The notes beneath the pieces are model-generated. The model ran no database searches. It was not told where the DNA came from and saw nothing but the letters and a program-made list of their open reading frames with translations. A program made the translations under genes and the position numbers. Shown here one piece after another: positions 1 through 8,495 of a DNA stretch of 64,000 nt. Source of the stretch: Azospirillum melinis (lineage in GTDB: Bacteria > Pseudomonadota > Alphaproteobacteria > Azospirillales > Azospirillaceae); the NCBI RefSeq assembly GCF_013340935.1, contig NZ_WHOS01000005.1, positions 124,001-188,000 of the forward strand, written 5' to 3'. The number at the start of each line of letters is the position of its first letter. The stretch's first letter is position 1.

Positions 1-995
1 TTGCGGGTGCCGCGCCCCTTCACCGGCGGCAGGCTGGACAGCGATCTTGTGGCGGCGGCGACATCGGCGCCCAGAGCCTTCACCGCCAACAACACCGCCA
101 GACTGTTCATCACCCAGTGCCGGCCTGGCTGCGACAGGCAATATTGCACCCGTTCGCCGCGGATCAGTGCTGTCACCGCGCTGCAAGTGGCGTGCAGCGA
201 GCAGTCAACCAGCCGGGCGTCGGCCTCTTCATGGGCGCCGAAGCTCCAGATGTCGGTCAGTCCCTGACGGCGGGCGGCAGCGGCCAGCCGGGCATACTGC
301 CCGTTGTCACGGTTCAGCACGGCGATGCCGCCGGCATCCATCCCCTCGAAGATCTCGGCCTTGGCGTCGGCGATGGCCTCGACGCCGGAGAAGAATTCCA
401 GATGCACCGCCTCGATGGTGGTGATGACGGCGACATGCGGCCTGACCTGCCGCGACAGCGGGCCGAGTTCGCCAGCGTGGTTCATCCCCAGCTCGAACAC
501 GCCATAGCGGCTGTCGGCCGGCAGGCGGGCGAGCGACAGAGGCACGCCCCAATGGTTGTTCAGGCTGCCTTCATTGGCATAGGTCGCCCCCTGTGCCGAC
601 AGGACGTGGCGCAACGTCTCCTTGGTCCCGGTCTTGCCGACGGAGCCGGTGACGCCGACGAAGCGCGCGTCGCAACGCGCCCGTGCCACCACGCCTAGCG
701 CCGCCATCGACTCCAGCGTGTCGGACGGGGCGATCAGCAGCGGCGCGCCTTCAGGGAAGCCGTCCGGCAGATGGTCGACCATCGCCGCCGCGGCCCCGGC
801 GGCCAGCGCGGCGCCGATGAAGGCATGCCCGTCGAAATTCGGTCCGCGGATGGCGACGAACAGGTCGCCCGCCGCCACCTTGCGGCTGTCGATGGCGACG
901 CCGGTCGCGGTCCAGGCGGACGGGCCGGCAAGACGCCCGCCGGTCGCGGCCGCCGCCTCATCCGCTGTCCAAAGGACCGTCTTGTCCCCGCTCAT
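1..995 (-). CDS. murF: UDP-N-acetylmuramoyl-tripeptide--D-alanyl-D-alanine ligase MurF (3' end cut by window edge)
   Basis: MurF adds D-Ala-D-Ala to UDP-MurNAc-tripeptide, the last cytoplasmic step of the peptidoglycan precursor. About 331 residues from the N terminus are present; the family is usually 450-480 long, so the C-terminal domain lies beyond base 1. Visible features are an N-terminal Mur-type domain (AIDSRKV near residue 35), the ATP P-loop GVTGSVGKTGTKE at about 114-126, and the NNHWGVPLSL stretch typical of MurF. The ATG at 995 overlaps the murE stop as ATGA, which fixes the start and implies translational coupling. It is the last visible gene of the dcw cluster transcribed from mraZ. 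Confidence 0.95.
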   Translation of the reverse strand, partial: MSGDKTVLWTADEAAAATGGRLAGPSAWTATGVAIDSRKVAAGDLFVAIRGPNFDGHAFIGAALAAGAAAAMVDHLPDGFPEGAPLLIAPSDTLESMAALGVVARARCDARFVGVTGSVGKTGTKETLRHVLSAQGATYANEGSLNNHWGVPLSLARLPADSRYGVFELGMNHAGELGPLSRQVRPHVAVITTIEAVHLEFFSGVEAIADAKAEIFEGMDAGGIAVLNRDNGQYARLAAAARRQGLTDIWSFGAHEEADARLVDCSLHATCSAVTALIRGERVQYCLSQPGRHWVMNSLAVLLAVKALGADVAAATRSLSSLPPVKGRGTR

Positions 996-2467
996 GCTCC
1001 AACCTCCGCTACGGCTTTCCGGGCCTCGTCCGCATCGTCGAACGGACGCACCTCGGTGCCGATCGTTTGTCCCTGTTCGTGGCCCTTGCCGGCGATGACC
1101 AGCACGTCGCCGGGCTGAAGCTGCCGAACCGCGGTGCGGATCGCCTCGGCCCGGTCGCCGATCTCCTCCAGCCTGCCGGCCAGATCCCCGGTGGCCCCGG
1201 CCAGCACCTGACCCCGCACGAAGGCGGGATCCTCAGTCCGCGGGTTGTCGTCGGTGACGATGGCGCGGTCGGCCAGTCTGGCCGCCAGCGCGCCCATCAC
1301 CGGCCGCTTGCTGCGGTCTCGGTCGCCACCGCAGCCGAACACCGTCACCAGATGGCGCGCGGCATGCGACCTCAGCGCCAGAAGCACCGTTTCCAGCGCG
1401 TCCGGCGTATGGGCGAAATCGACGTAGACCGTCGCCCCGTTGGGATGGGTCGCGACATGCTGCAACCGGCCCGGCACACCTTCCAGCGAGGAAAGGCTGT
1501 CCAGTGCCCGCCCGGCGTCGCCGCCGGATCCGATGACCAGACCCAGCGCGCAAAGCACGTTCCAGGCCTGGAACCTACCCGCCAGCGGCAGGTCCACCGT
1601 CACGTCGCGGCCGAGCACGGACAGGGAGAGGCGCTGGCCATGGGCCAGCGGCTCCACCCCGGTTACCCGAAGCTCGGTGCCGGCCAGACCATAGGACAGG
1701 ACCCGGTGGCCACGGTCGTTACAAATGGTGGCAAAATGTTGAAATTCCGGAGAGTCGGCGTTCAGCACCGCCACCGCGCCCGGCGGCAGGACGCGGTCGA
1801 ACAGCATCGCCTTGGCGTCGCGGTACGCCTCCATCGTTCCGTGATAGTCGAGATGGTCCAGCGTTAGGTTGGTGAAGCCGGCGGCCTTGATCGCCACCCC
1901 GTCCAGCCGGAACTGCTCCAGCCCGTGGCTCGACGCCTCCATCGCCAGATGCTCGATGCCGGCATCCTTGGCGGCGGCAAGGTCGCGGCGAAGCGACACC
2001 GGATCGGGCGTCGTCATCCCGCCATAGCCGTGCAGGCCGGGGCCGAGCAGGCCCAGCGTGCCGAGGCTGCCGGCGGGCAAGCCGAGGCGCGTCCAGATCT
2101 GGGCGGCGAACTGGACGGTGGAGGTCTTGCCGTTGGTCCCGGTCACCGCCACCACCGTTTCCGGCTGGCGCCCGCCATGGAAGGCGGCGGCCATAAGCGC
2201 GAAGGCGAGGCGGGGCTGCGGGTCGGCCAGCAGGACGGCGGTGGAGCCGGCGGGCAGCTCGGTGCCCTCGGGCGCCAGCACGGCGACGGCGCCCCTGGCG
2301 AGTGCGTCGGCGATGAAGGCGCGGCCATCGGCCTTCACGCCGGGCAGGGCGGCAAAGACAAAGCCGGGCCTGACCGCCCGGCTGTCGGCGGTCAGCCCGG
2401 CGATGTCGGGGTCGGCAGCGCCGCGGGTGGCGTCAGCGCGGCTTGGTCTGAGTTGGGAAAGACGCAA
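992..2467 (-). CDS. murE: UDP-N-acetylmuramoyl-tripeptide synthetase MurE, meso-diaminopimelate type
   Basis: MurE adds the third amino acid to UDP-MurNAc-L-Ala-D-Glu in the cytoplasm. The 491-residue product has normal length. Visible features are an N-terminal domain with LTADSRAVRPG near residues 25-35, the ATP-binding TGTNGKTS at about 109-116, and DNPR at about 407-410. DNPR is the established signature for meso-diaminopimelate rather than lysine, as expected for a Gram-negative. The start overlaps the end of ftsI by 35 bases, and its stop overlaps murF as ATGA, so it sits inside one coupled transcription unit. A slightly later start cannot be excluded. Confidence 0.96.
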   Translation of the reverse strand: MRLSQLRPSRADATRGAADPDIAGLTADSRAVRPGFVFAALPGVKADGRAFIADALARGAVAVLAPEGTELPAGSTAVLLADPQPRLAFALMAAAFHGGRQPETVVAVTGTNGKTSTVQFAAQIWTRLGLPAGSLGTLGLLGPGLHGYGGMTTPDPVSLRRDLAAAKDAGIEHLAMEASSHGLEQFRLDGVAIKAAGFTNLTLDHLDYHGTMEAYRDAKAMLFDRVLPPGAVAVLNADSPEFQHFATICNDRGHRVLSYGLAGTELRVTGVEPLAHGQRLSLSVLGRDVTVDLPLAGRFQAWNVLCALGLVIGSGGDAGRALDSLSSLEGVPGRLQHVATHPNGATVYVDFAHTPDALETVLLALRSHAARHLVTVFGCGGDRDRSKRPVMGALAARLADRAIVTDDNPRTEDPAFVRGQVLAGATGDLAGRLEEIGDRAEAIRTAVRQLQPGDVLVIAGKGHEQGQTIGTEVRPFDDADEARKAVAEVGA

Positions 2468-4304
2468 CGGTGCTTCCCTTCGCGGGGGGTGGGGCGGTGA
2501 CGGGCGGCAGCGACTGCTGCCAGTTGGTGGAACCGGCGGCGTTCAGGTAGGTGGAGTTCAGGATCTCCGGCGTGTTCTCGTCCACCACCGGCACGTTCAG
2601 CAGCGGGCCGATCTGCTTGACGATGCGGCCCACCGCCGGGGCGGCGACCCAGCCGCCGGTGGCGTAGCCGTAGGTCTTGGCCGTCGCCTGCGGTTCGTCG
2701 ACCAGCACATAGACGATGTAGCGCGGATCATTCATGGGGAAGGCACCCAGGAACGACGACATGCGCGAGTTCTTCTGGTAATGCTTGCCCTTTTGCTTGT
2801 CGGCGGTGCCGGTTTTTCCGCCGACGACATAGCCCTTCACTTCCGCTGACTTGCCGGTCCCCTCGGTGACGACGAAGCGGAACATGCGCCGCATCATGTC
2901 GGAGGTCTGGCGCGACACCACCTGTTCGGTCGGAACCTCGCCGTCGGGCTGGCGCTTCAGCAGCGTCGGCTTGTGGAAGAGGCCGCCGTTGATGACGGAC
3001 GCGGCGGCGGCCACCGTGTGCATCGGGCTGACCGAGATGCCGTGGCCGAAGGAGATGGTGTAGCTGTTGACCTCGCGCCACGGGTTGGGCACCAGCGGCC
3101 AGCCGCTTTCCGGCAGCTCCAGCCCGGTGGGCTTGGTGAAGCCCATCTTGGTCATGAAGGCTTTCTGCGCCGCCACGCCCACCTGCTGCACCATGCGCAC
3201 GGAGCCGAGGTTGGAGGAGTGCTGGAACACTTCCGCCACCGTCAGGGCGCGGTGCAGATTGTGGTAGTCGTTGATGGTGAAGCGACCGATCTTGACCGGG
3301 TGTGCCGCGTCGAACATGTCCGACACCCGGATTTTGCCGGTGTCGAAGGCCAACGCAGAGTTGAAAATCTTGAAGGTGGAGCCCATCTCGTACACGCCGA
3401 GCGTTGCCCGGTTGAACAGCGTGTCGGGGTTCAGGCCGGTCGGGTCCTGCGGGTCGAAATCGGGCAGCGAGACCATCGACAGCACTTCGCCGTTGCGCAC
3501 GTCGAAGACGATGCCGGCGGCGCCGATGGCGCTGAATTCCTGCACCGTGGCGGCCAGCTCCTTCTTCAGGACATGCTGCAACCGCAGGTCGATGGACAGC
3601 TGAAGCGGCGTTCCTGGCTCCTCGGTCAGCCGCTTGTTGAAGCCCTGCTCCATGCCGGCAAGGCCGTTGTTGTCGATGCCGGTGAAGCCGACGATGTGCG
3701 AGGTCAGCGGGCCAGCCGGATAGAAGCGGCGCTCTTCCCGCTCGAACGCGACGCCGGGGATGCCCAGCCGGTGGACGGCGGCCTGCTGTTTCGGCGTCAG
3801 GTTGCGCTTCAGCCAGACGAAGCGGCGGTCGCCGCTCAGCTTGCCGAGGACATCCTTGTAATCCAGGTCGGGCAGGGCGCCGACCAGCTTCTGCGCAGCC
3901 TCTTCCGGGCGCGAGACCAGCTTGGGATCGGCGTAGAGCGACTGGGTGACCAGCGAGGTCGCCAGCAGGTTGCCGTTGCGGTCGGTGATGTCGGCGCGGT
4001 TGGTGGTGGTATCGCCCACCTCGAGCGCCACATGCTGGCGCGGCTCGCCGCCGCCCGCAAGCAGCGTGGCCATCGCCAGCTTGACGCTGATGGCGGTGAA
4101 GACGGTCGTGACCACGGCAGCCGTCACCATCAGGCGGTAACGGCTCTGCTCCAGCGCGACCGCCAGCGATGTCCGCGGTTTGGCGGACGGCTGCGGGGCC
4201 GGCTGGGGAAAGGGCGAGGGCGCCGGCGGCGGCACATAGGTGCTGCCGGTGCTGGCACCCGGCTGGCCGTAGCCGGCCGGGCCGCCGTGGTCGTGACCGA
4301 TCAT
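2433..4304 (-). CDS. ftsI: Septal peptidoglycan transpeptidase FtsI (PBP3)
   Basis: FtsI is the class B penicillin-binding protein that cross-links septal peptidoglycan in the FtsW-FtsQLB divisome complex. The 623-residue protein has a Pro/Ala-rich cytoplasmic tail of about 45 residues, one membrane segment at roughly 57-80, a dimerisation domain starting near TDRNGNLLA, and a transpeptidase domain. The catalytic motifs are all visible: STFK at 309-312, SSN at 363-365, and KTGT at 497-500. Its ATG overlaps the ftsL stop (ATGA). The long proline-rich N-terminal tail exceeds that of E. coli FtsI but is not unusual for alphaproteobacteria. Confidence 0.96.
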   Translation of the reverse strand: MIGHDHGGPAGYGQPGASTGSTYVPPPAPSPFPQPAPQPSAKPRTSLAVALEQSRYRLMVTAAVVTTVFTAISVKLAMATLLAGGGEPRQHVALEVGDTTTNRADITDRNGNLLATSLVTQSLYADPKLVSRPEEAAQKLVGALPDLDYKDVLGKLSGDRRFVWLKRNLTPKQQAAVHRLGIPGVAFEREERRFYPAGPLTSHIVGFTGIDNNGLAGMEQGFNKRLTEEPGTPLQLSIDLRLQHVLKKELAATVQEFSAIGAAGIVFDVRNGEVLSMVSLPDFDPQDPTGLNPDTLFNRATLGVYEMGSTFKIFNSALAFDTGKIRVSDMFDAAHPVKIGRFTINDYHNLHRALTVAEVFQHSSNLGSVRMVQQVGVAAQKAFMTKMGFTKPTGLELPESGWPLVPNPWREVNSYTISFGHGISVSPMHTVAAAASVINGGLFHKPTLLKRQPDGEVPTEQVVSRQTSDMMRRMFRFVVTEGTGKSAEVKGYVVGGKTGTADKQKGKHYQKNSRMSSFLGAFPMNDPRYIVYVLVDEPQATAKTYGYATGGWVAAPAVGRIVKQIGPLLNVPVVDENTPEILNSTYLNAAGSTNWQQSLPPVTAPPPAKGSTVASFPTQTKPR

Positions 4305-5125
4305 CGATTGGCCCCCAGGCGCGCAACGAGCAGCCCGAGGCTGTCGGTCGGCTTGGGCTGATAGGGCTGCTGCGCGGCCGGTGCCGCGGCGGCAACCTTA
4401 GGTGCGGGCGCCGGCGCCGGGATCGGGCGGGAAGCCAGTTCGGTCGGGCGCGCGGTCGGGGCGTTGGGCGCCAGCTTGCCGGCGGCGGCCGGCGCAACCG
4501 GAGCCGCCGACTTCTCCGTAGGCGCACGGGCGGAGCCGGGAACCAGGGCGGCCGGCTTGATCCGGTTGGCGCGGGACGGGTCGGCAAGGGCGGCGCCGGA
4601 GGGCAGGGACGCTGGCACGACGACAGGCGCGCGTTCCAGCGCCTTTTCCATCGGCAGCGGCTTCGCCAGTCCGACCTGCGCGCTGACCGGAACGATTCCG
4701 GCAGCGGCGTTGTTGTTGGGAGCGGCGGGCACGCGGGCGGCGGCCAGCTGGGAATTGCCGGTGCCGGGCGCGCGGACCATCGGCGGCAGCGGAGCGCCGG
4801 GCAGGGCCTTGCCGGGCAGGGCCTGGGCCGGCGGCGGGACCGCGTCGGCCGGGCGCATCGGGATCATGTCCATCGCCAAATACTGGCGCGGCTCGGTCGG
4901 CTGCAGCGTCAGATAGGCCTGGGCCATCTGCTCCAGCTTGGTGGGGTCGTTCAGGTAGCTCCACTCGGCCTTCAGGACCTGGATCGACTCCTGTTCCAGA
5001 ATGATCTTGCGGTTCAGCCCGGCGAGCTTCTCCTCAAGATCCTGGACGTCGTAGCTGGTCTGGAACAGCACGCCACCGGCGGCCGCGATCAGGCCACCCC
5101 AGAACAGCCAGGTCTTGCCTTTCAT
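4301..5125 (-). CDS. ftsL: Cell division protein FtsL with long Ala/Pro-rich tail
   Basis: Identified mainly by position between rsmH and ftsI and by architecture: a short N terminus, a membrane segment at about residues 5-22, and a coiled-coil-like stretch at about 27-60 ([19 protein letters not shown]) followed by the FtsL-like [12 protein letters not shown]. FtsL bridges FtsQ/B with FtsWI at the septum. The product is 274 residues, much longer than the 100-130 usual for the family. The extra C-terminal 150-160 residues are rich in Ala, Pro and Lys and would be periplasmic. The start overlaps the rsmH stop as ATGA and the stop overlaps the ftsI start the same way. Confidence 0.85.
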   Translation of the reverse strand: MKGKTWLFWGGLIAAAGGVLFQTSYDVQDLEEKLAGLNRKIILEQESIQVLKAEWSYLNDPTKLEQMAQAYLTLQPTEPRQYLAMDMIPMRPADAVPPPAQALPGKALPGAPLPPMVRAPGTGNSQLAAARVPAAPNNNAAAGIVPVSAQVGLAKPLPMEKALERAPVVVPASLPSGAALADPSRANRIKPAALVPGSARAPTEKSAAPVAPAAAGKLAPNAPTARPTELASRPIPAPAPAPKVAAAAPAAQQPYQPKPTDSLGLLVARLGANR

Positions 5126-6096
5126 GCTGCCTCCTTGCCGGACGCCGGGAACGCGGGCGCCTCGGTACGTTCAGCCGCGCGCAGCCGGGCGGACCGGGCG
5201 CGGGGATTGTTACGGGCTTCGGCCTCGCTCGGGTCCACGGGTTTCCGGGAGAGCAGGCGGAAGGATGGGTGATGCGCCGCGACCGCGGTCACGGGCGTGT
5301 GGCGGGACGGGGAGGGCGGCGGCGAGGAGCGTTCCCGCAGGAACGCCTTGACCTCGCGGTCCTCCAGCGAATGGAAGGAGACGACGGCCAGACGCCCGCC
5401 GGGCGCCAGCAGCGACTCGGCGGCGGACAGGCCGCGCCGCAGTTCGCCCAGCTCGTCGTTCACATGGATGCGCAGCGCCTGGAAGGTGCGGGTGGCCGGG
5501 TCGATCCCGTCTCCCTTCCCCTTCGGCACCACCGACCGGATGATCTCGGCCAGCCGTCCCGTGCGCTCGATCGGCGCTTCGCGGCGGGCGGCGACGATGG
5601 CGCGGGCGACGCGGCGCGCCATCCGCTCCTCGCCCAGGTGGTAGACGATGTCGGCCAGATCCGATTCGTCGGCGGTGTTGACCACGTCGGCGGCGGTCGG
5701 CCCATCCCGTCCCATCCGCATGTCGAGCGGGCCGTCGAAGCGGAAGGAGAATCCGCGCTCCGGTTCGTCGATCTGGGGGGAGGAGACGCCGACGTCGAGC
5801 GCCACGCCGTCGACCGTCCCGACGCCATGGTCGGCGAGCAGCCGGTCCATATCGCCGAATCGGCCCTCAATCACCTCCAGCCGTCCGGGGAACTCCTGGG
5901 CCAGCGCACGGCCGCGCTCGATCGCGGCGGGGTCGCGGTCAATGCCGATCACGCGGCAGGAGGCCGATTGCAGCAGGGCGCGGCTGTAGCCGCCGGCGCC
6001 GAACGTGCCGTCCACATAGAGGCCGCCGTCGCGCGGGGACAGCGCAGCGATCACCTCGTCCAGCAGGACGGGAATATGAATGCGGGTGTCGGTCAT
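5122..6096 (-). CDS. rsmH: 16S rRNA (cytosine-1402-N4)-methyltransferase RsmH (MraW)
   Basis: RsmH methylates C1402 in the ribosomal P site using S-adenosylmethionine. The 324-residue product begins [15 protein letters not shown], the standard family start, with the SAM-binding motif [11 protein letters not shown] at about residues 28-38 and the conserved HSLEDREVK near the C terminus. The open frame runs further upstream into mraZ, but the ATG at 6096 is chosen because family similarity starts there and it forms an ATGA overlap with the mraZ stop. Second gene of the dcw operon. Confidence 0.96.
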   Translation of the reverse strand: MTDTRIHIPVLLDEVIAALSPRDGGLYVDGTFGAGGYSRALLQSASCRVIGIDRDPAAIERGRALAQEFPGRLEVIEGRFGDMDRLLADHGVGTVDGVALDVGVSSPQIDEPERGFSFRFDGPLDMRMGRDGPTAADVVNTADESDLADIVYHLGEERMARRVARAIVAARREAPIERTGRLAEIIRSVVPKGKGDGIDPATRTFQALRIHVNDELGELRRGLSAAESLLAPGGRLAVVSFHSLEDREVKAFLRERSSPPPSPSRHTPVTAVAAHHPSFRLLSRKPVDPSEAEARNNPRARSARLRAAERTEAPAFPASGKEAA

Positions 6097-6593
6097 CAGG
6101 CACCCTCCCCGCTCCGGCCGGCGGCGCCGCGGGACGCCTTGGCGACGATCTGGCTGAGGGAGATGTCCTTGCGCACGACCTGTTCGCGCAGTGCCGCCTC
6201 GTGGGCTTTCAAGGCGTTGGGTTCCCAAATTTGGAAGGTTTTGCGGCGGCCGATGAAAGCGGCCTCTTCGGTGATGCCGGCGAACTCCGCCAGCTCCTTG
6301 GGCAGGACGATGCGGCCTTCGGCGTCGGAGGAGACGGGGATCAGCTTTCCGAAGATGAAGGTCTCGATCATGTCGCGCTCGTCGGCATCGAGGTCGGGGG
6401 ATTCGAGGCTTTCGGAGAGAACGTCGAGATAGTCCTGGTCGGCGCCTTCCAGCGCCTGGTGGTTCAGCGAGGGCCAGAGATAGACGGTGCTGGGAGCCGA
6501 CGTCTTGGCAAGCGACTGCCTGAACTGTGCCGGGATGGACACACGCCCTTTCCTGTCAACTTTGTTGACGTATGTGGACAGGAAAACGGCCAT
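6096..6593 (-). CDS. mraZ: Transcriptional regulator MraZ
   Basis: MraZ is a SpoVT/AbrB-fold DNA-binding protein that represses its own dcw operon in studied bacteria. The 165-residue product carries two such modules: residues about 5-50 ([16 protein letters not shown]) and about 80-125 ([18 protein letters not shown]). Length is normal (family about 145-165). It is the first gene of the dcw cluster and is followed by rsmH with an ATGA overlap. A phased array of TGGG repeats, the known type of MraZ target, overlaps a promoter 120-160 bases upstream, so autoregulation is likely. Confidence 0.95.
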   Translation of the reverse strand: MAVFLSTYVNKVDRKGRVSIPAQFRQSLAKTSAPSTVYLWPSLNHQALEGADQDYLDVLSESLESPDLDADERDMIETFIFGKLIPVSSDAEGRIVLPKELAEFAGITEEAAFIGRRKTFQIWEPNALKAHEAALREQVVRKDISLSQIVAKASRGAAGRSGEGA

Positions 6594-6713
6594 AGGCCCG
6601 GCGATCCCCCCTGCTATCCCCCGTGCGCGGTCGGGTGCTCCGCGCTAGCCCCGCTTGGCCCATTCAGCCCCCGCCCCCGGTGTTAACCAGAATGGGTAAG
6701 AGCCCCCCTTAAA

Positions 6714-6748
6714 TGGGCATTCTTGGGATAGCATGGGACGGCATGGGC
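6714..6748. promoter_or_regulatory. MraZ operator: four TGGGN repeats at 10-base spacing
   Basis: TGGG occurs at 6714, 6724, 6734 and 6744 on the plus strand, each separated by exactly 10 bases, giving TGGGN-N5 repeated four times. TGGGN repeats with 5-base spacers are the reported binding site of MraZ upstream of its own gene. Here they overlap the -10 and -35 elements of the predicted mraZ promoter, which fits repression by occlusion. The TGGG strand is opposite to the mraZ coding strand. Binding is inferred, not shown. Confidence 0.75.
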
Positions 6749-6753
6749 GTCAA
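6725..6753 (-). promoter_or_regulatory. Predicted mraZ (dcw operon) promoter
   Basis: On the minus strand TTGACG (6753-6748) is followed after 17 bases by TATCCC (6730-6725). The -35 element is good and the -10 element is weak. Transcription would begin near 6718, leaving a leader of about 125 bases before the mraZ ATG. The TGGG repeat array lies on top of both elements. Confidence 0.5.
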
Positions 6754-6836
6754 CGCTCCCCCGAGTATTCAGACGGGGGTGTCAAGACTTTTGGGTCATG
6801 CTGTGGCATCCGGGCAAGTTGGTGTACGAAATCTCA

Positions 6837-7166
6837 GAATCTTCGCAGTATTCCGCTGGACTCTCGCGATGTGGATAAAGTTATCCACACACGTTCTTCG
6901 AACGTTCCAAAATTTTAAGAAAATGCTGCGTACGCATGGTTTGTCGGACTGTCGAATCGACCCCCTCGGACGGCATAGAACCTTGGGTGGGAAACCCCGG
7001 TCCGGCATGGGACGGCATGGGAAATCGCCCCACAGTTATCCACTGGCTGTGGATTAGTCTGGGGAAAATGTGGATGGGGCCGTGCACATCCTGGGGATGG
7101 CGGCGGAAAAGCCCGGCGGACTGCGGGGTGCCGGGGGAGGAGCGGTCGCATCCGCCCTGTGGATGA
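6837..7166. other. Candidate replication origin or DnaA-binding region between mraZ and rnpB
   Basis: The 741-base region 6594-7334 contains no credible gene. It holds two perfect DnaA boxes in facing orientation two bases apart: TGTGGATAA at 6870-6878 and TTATCCACA at 6881-6889. Weaker boxes follow at 7036-7044 (TTATCCACT), 7048-7056 (TGTGGATTA), 7069-7077 (TGTGGATGG) and 7158-7166 (TGTGGATGA). An AT-rich tract (about 6908-6924, CAAAATTTTAAGAAAAT), which could serve as an unwinding element, lies beside the perfect pair. Three GANTC sites, the CcrM methylation target in alphaproteobacteria, lie at 6837, 6859 and 6954. This is the composition expected of an origin. A DnaA-titrating or DnaA-regulated promoter region is the main alternative. 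Confidence 0.55.
6893..6907. promoter_or_regulatory. LexA (SOS) box of the alphaproteobacterial type
   Basis: GTTC at 6893-6896 and GTTC at 6904-6907 are separated by exactly seven bases (TTCGAAC), giving GTTC-N7-GTTC, the established LexA target in alphaproteobacteria. It begins four bases after a perfect DnaA box and is more than 300 bases from mraZ and outside any predicted promoter, so a gene-regulatory role is not obvious. Confidence 0.5.
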
Positions 7167-7317
7167 CATCGCAAACCGCCCGTCGACTGTCCGTCTCCCG
7201 CCCACGCCGTCCCATGCCCGCCCGTCGGAAGGGGTGGGGCGAGGGCAAATGGGTGCCGCCATGGGGCGCCATGGGATCGGCCGCCCCGATGGGGAGGCCG
7301 ATTTGGGACGGGCTGGG
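7008..7317. repeat. Scattered TGGGA-CGGCA-TGGG elements
   Basis: Short elements with two TGGG motifs 10 bases apart recur beyond the mraZ operator: 7008/7018 (TGGGACGGCATGGG, identical to 6734-6747), 7262/7272, 7304/7314, and on the minus strand CCCA at 7201/7211 (reads TGGGACGGCGTGGG). A similar pair lies inside the amidase gene at 7983/7993 and another inside rsmH on the minus strand at 5701/5711. They may be further MraZ sites or a small local repeat family. Confidence 0.45.
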
Positions 7318-7334
7318 CAAAAGAGATGGGAAAG

Positions 7335-7738
<404 letters not shown>

Positions 7739-7742
7739 GTCG

Positions 7743-7771
7743 TTCATATAGGGAAGCGACCGTGGGGGCAA
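7743..7771 (-). promoter_or_regulatory. Predicted rnpB promoter
   Basis: Minus strand TTGCCC (7771-7766), a 17-base spacer, then TATGAA (7748-7743). The -10 element ends five bases before the inferred 5' end of RNase P RNA, a fitting distance for a promoter that starts the RNA directly. Confidence 0.6.
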
Positions 7772-7795
7772 ATCCCAAATCGCGGATGCCGACCG

Positions 7796-8488
7796 TTACC
7801 GGCCCGTAAGCCGCAGCAGCGCGCGCAGGCGCCGCACCGTCTCAGGGTTGGGAATGCCGGTCAGGCAGTCGGGGTGGAAGTGGCGCTGGAAGGCCAGCAG
7901 CGCCTGCGGTCCGGCTGGGTCGTACCCATAGCGTCCTAGCAGTGCTGCGACCTCCACTGTGTCGGCGGGGCCGTCGTTTGTCTGGGATGGCGTGGGCCAG
8001 AGCCCTAGTCCCTGGGCAGCGAGGCCCGGCCAATCGAACAGCTCGCCCGGATCCTCCTTGCGGGAGGGGGCCACGTCGCTGTGGCCCAGCACGTCGGCGG
8101 CGGCGATGCCGTGCCGGGCGACGATGTCCAGGCAAAGCTCGGCGACCGCGGCCATCTGCACCGGCGGGAAAGGCCGATAGCCGAACTCGTGGCCGGGATT
8201 GACGATCTCAACCCCGATGGAGCGGCTGTTGACGTCCTCCGTCCCGCGCCAGCTCGACCGGCCGGCATGCCAGGCGCGCCGGTCCTCCGGCACATGGGCA
8301 TAGACGGTGCCGTCCTCGTCCACCGTGTAATGGGCGCTGACCTGGGACGCCGGGTCGCACAGCCGCTCCAACGCATGGGCGGCGGTGGGCATGCCTGTGT
8401 AATGCAGGATCAGCAGTTCCACCCGCGCACCGTCGGCGCGCGGGCCGTGGTTGGGGGAGGGGAGGTCGATCCGGCGGAAGCGGCTCAT
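7796..8488 (-). CDS. N-acetylmuramoyl-L-alanine amidase, AmpD type, with C-terminal peptidoglycan-binding region
   Basis: Amidase_2 (zinc-dependent) enzyme that cleaves the MurNAc-L-Ala bond, probably on recycled anhydro-muropeptides. Of 230 residues, about 20-160 form the amidase domain: LILHYTGM with the first zinc His, SAHYTVDEDGTVYAHVPE, AWHAG, SIGVEIVNPG, and LGHSDVAPSRKEDPG with the last zinc His and Asp. Residues about 175-228 (VEVAALLGRYGY) resemble a peptidoglycan-binding helix domain. No signal peptide is visible, so a cytoplasmic AmpD role is preferred over a periplasmic AmiD role. It lies eight bases after the EamA gene on the same strand. Confidence 0.9.
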   Translation of the reverse strand: MSRFRRIDLPSPNHGPRADGARVELLILHYTGMPTAAHALERLCDPASQVSAHYTVDEDGTVYAHVPEDRRAWHAGRSSWRGTEDVNSRSIGVEIVNPGHEFGYRPFPPVQMAAVAELCLDIVARHGIAAADVLGHSDVAPSRKEDPGELFDWPGLAAQGLGLWPTPSQTNDGPADTVEVAALLGRYGYDPAGPQALLAFQRHFHPDCLTGIPNPETVRRLRALLRLTGR

Positions 8489-8495
8489 GTCGGCA

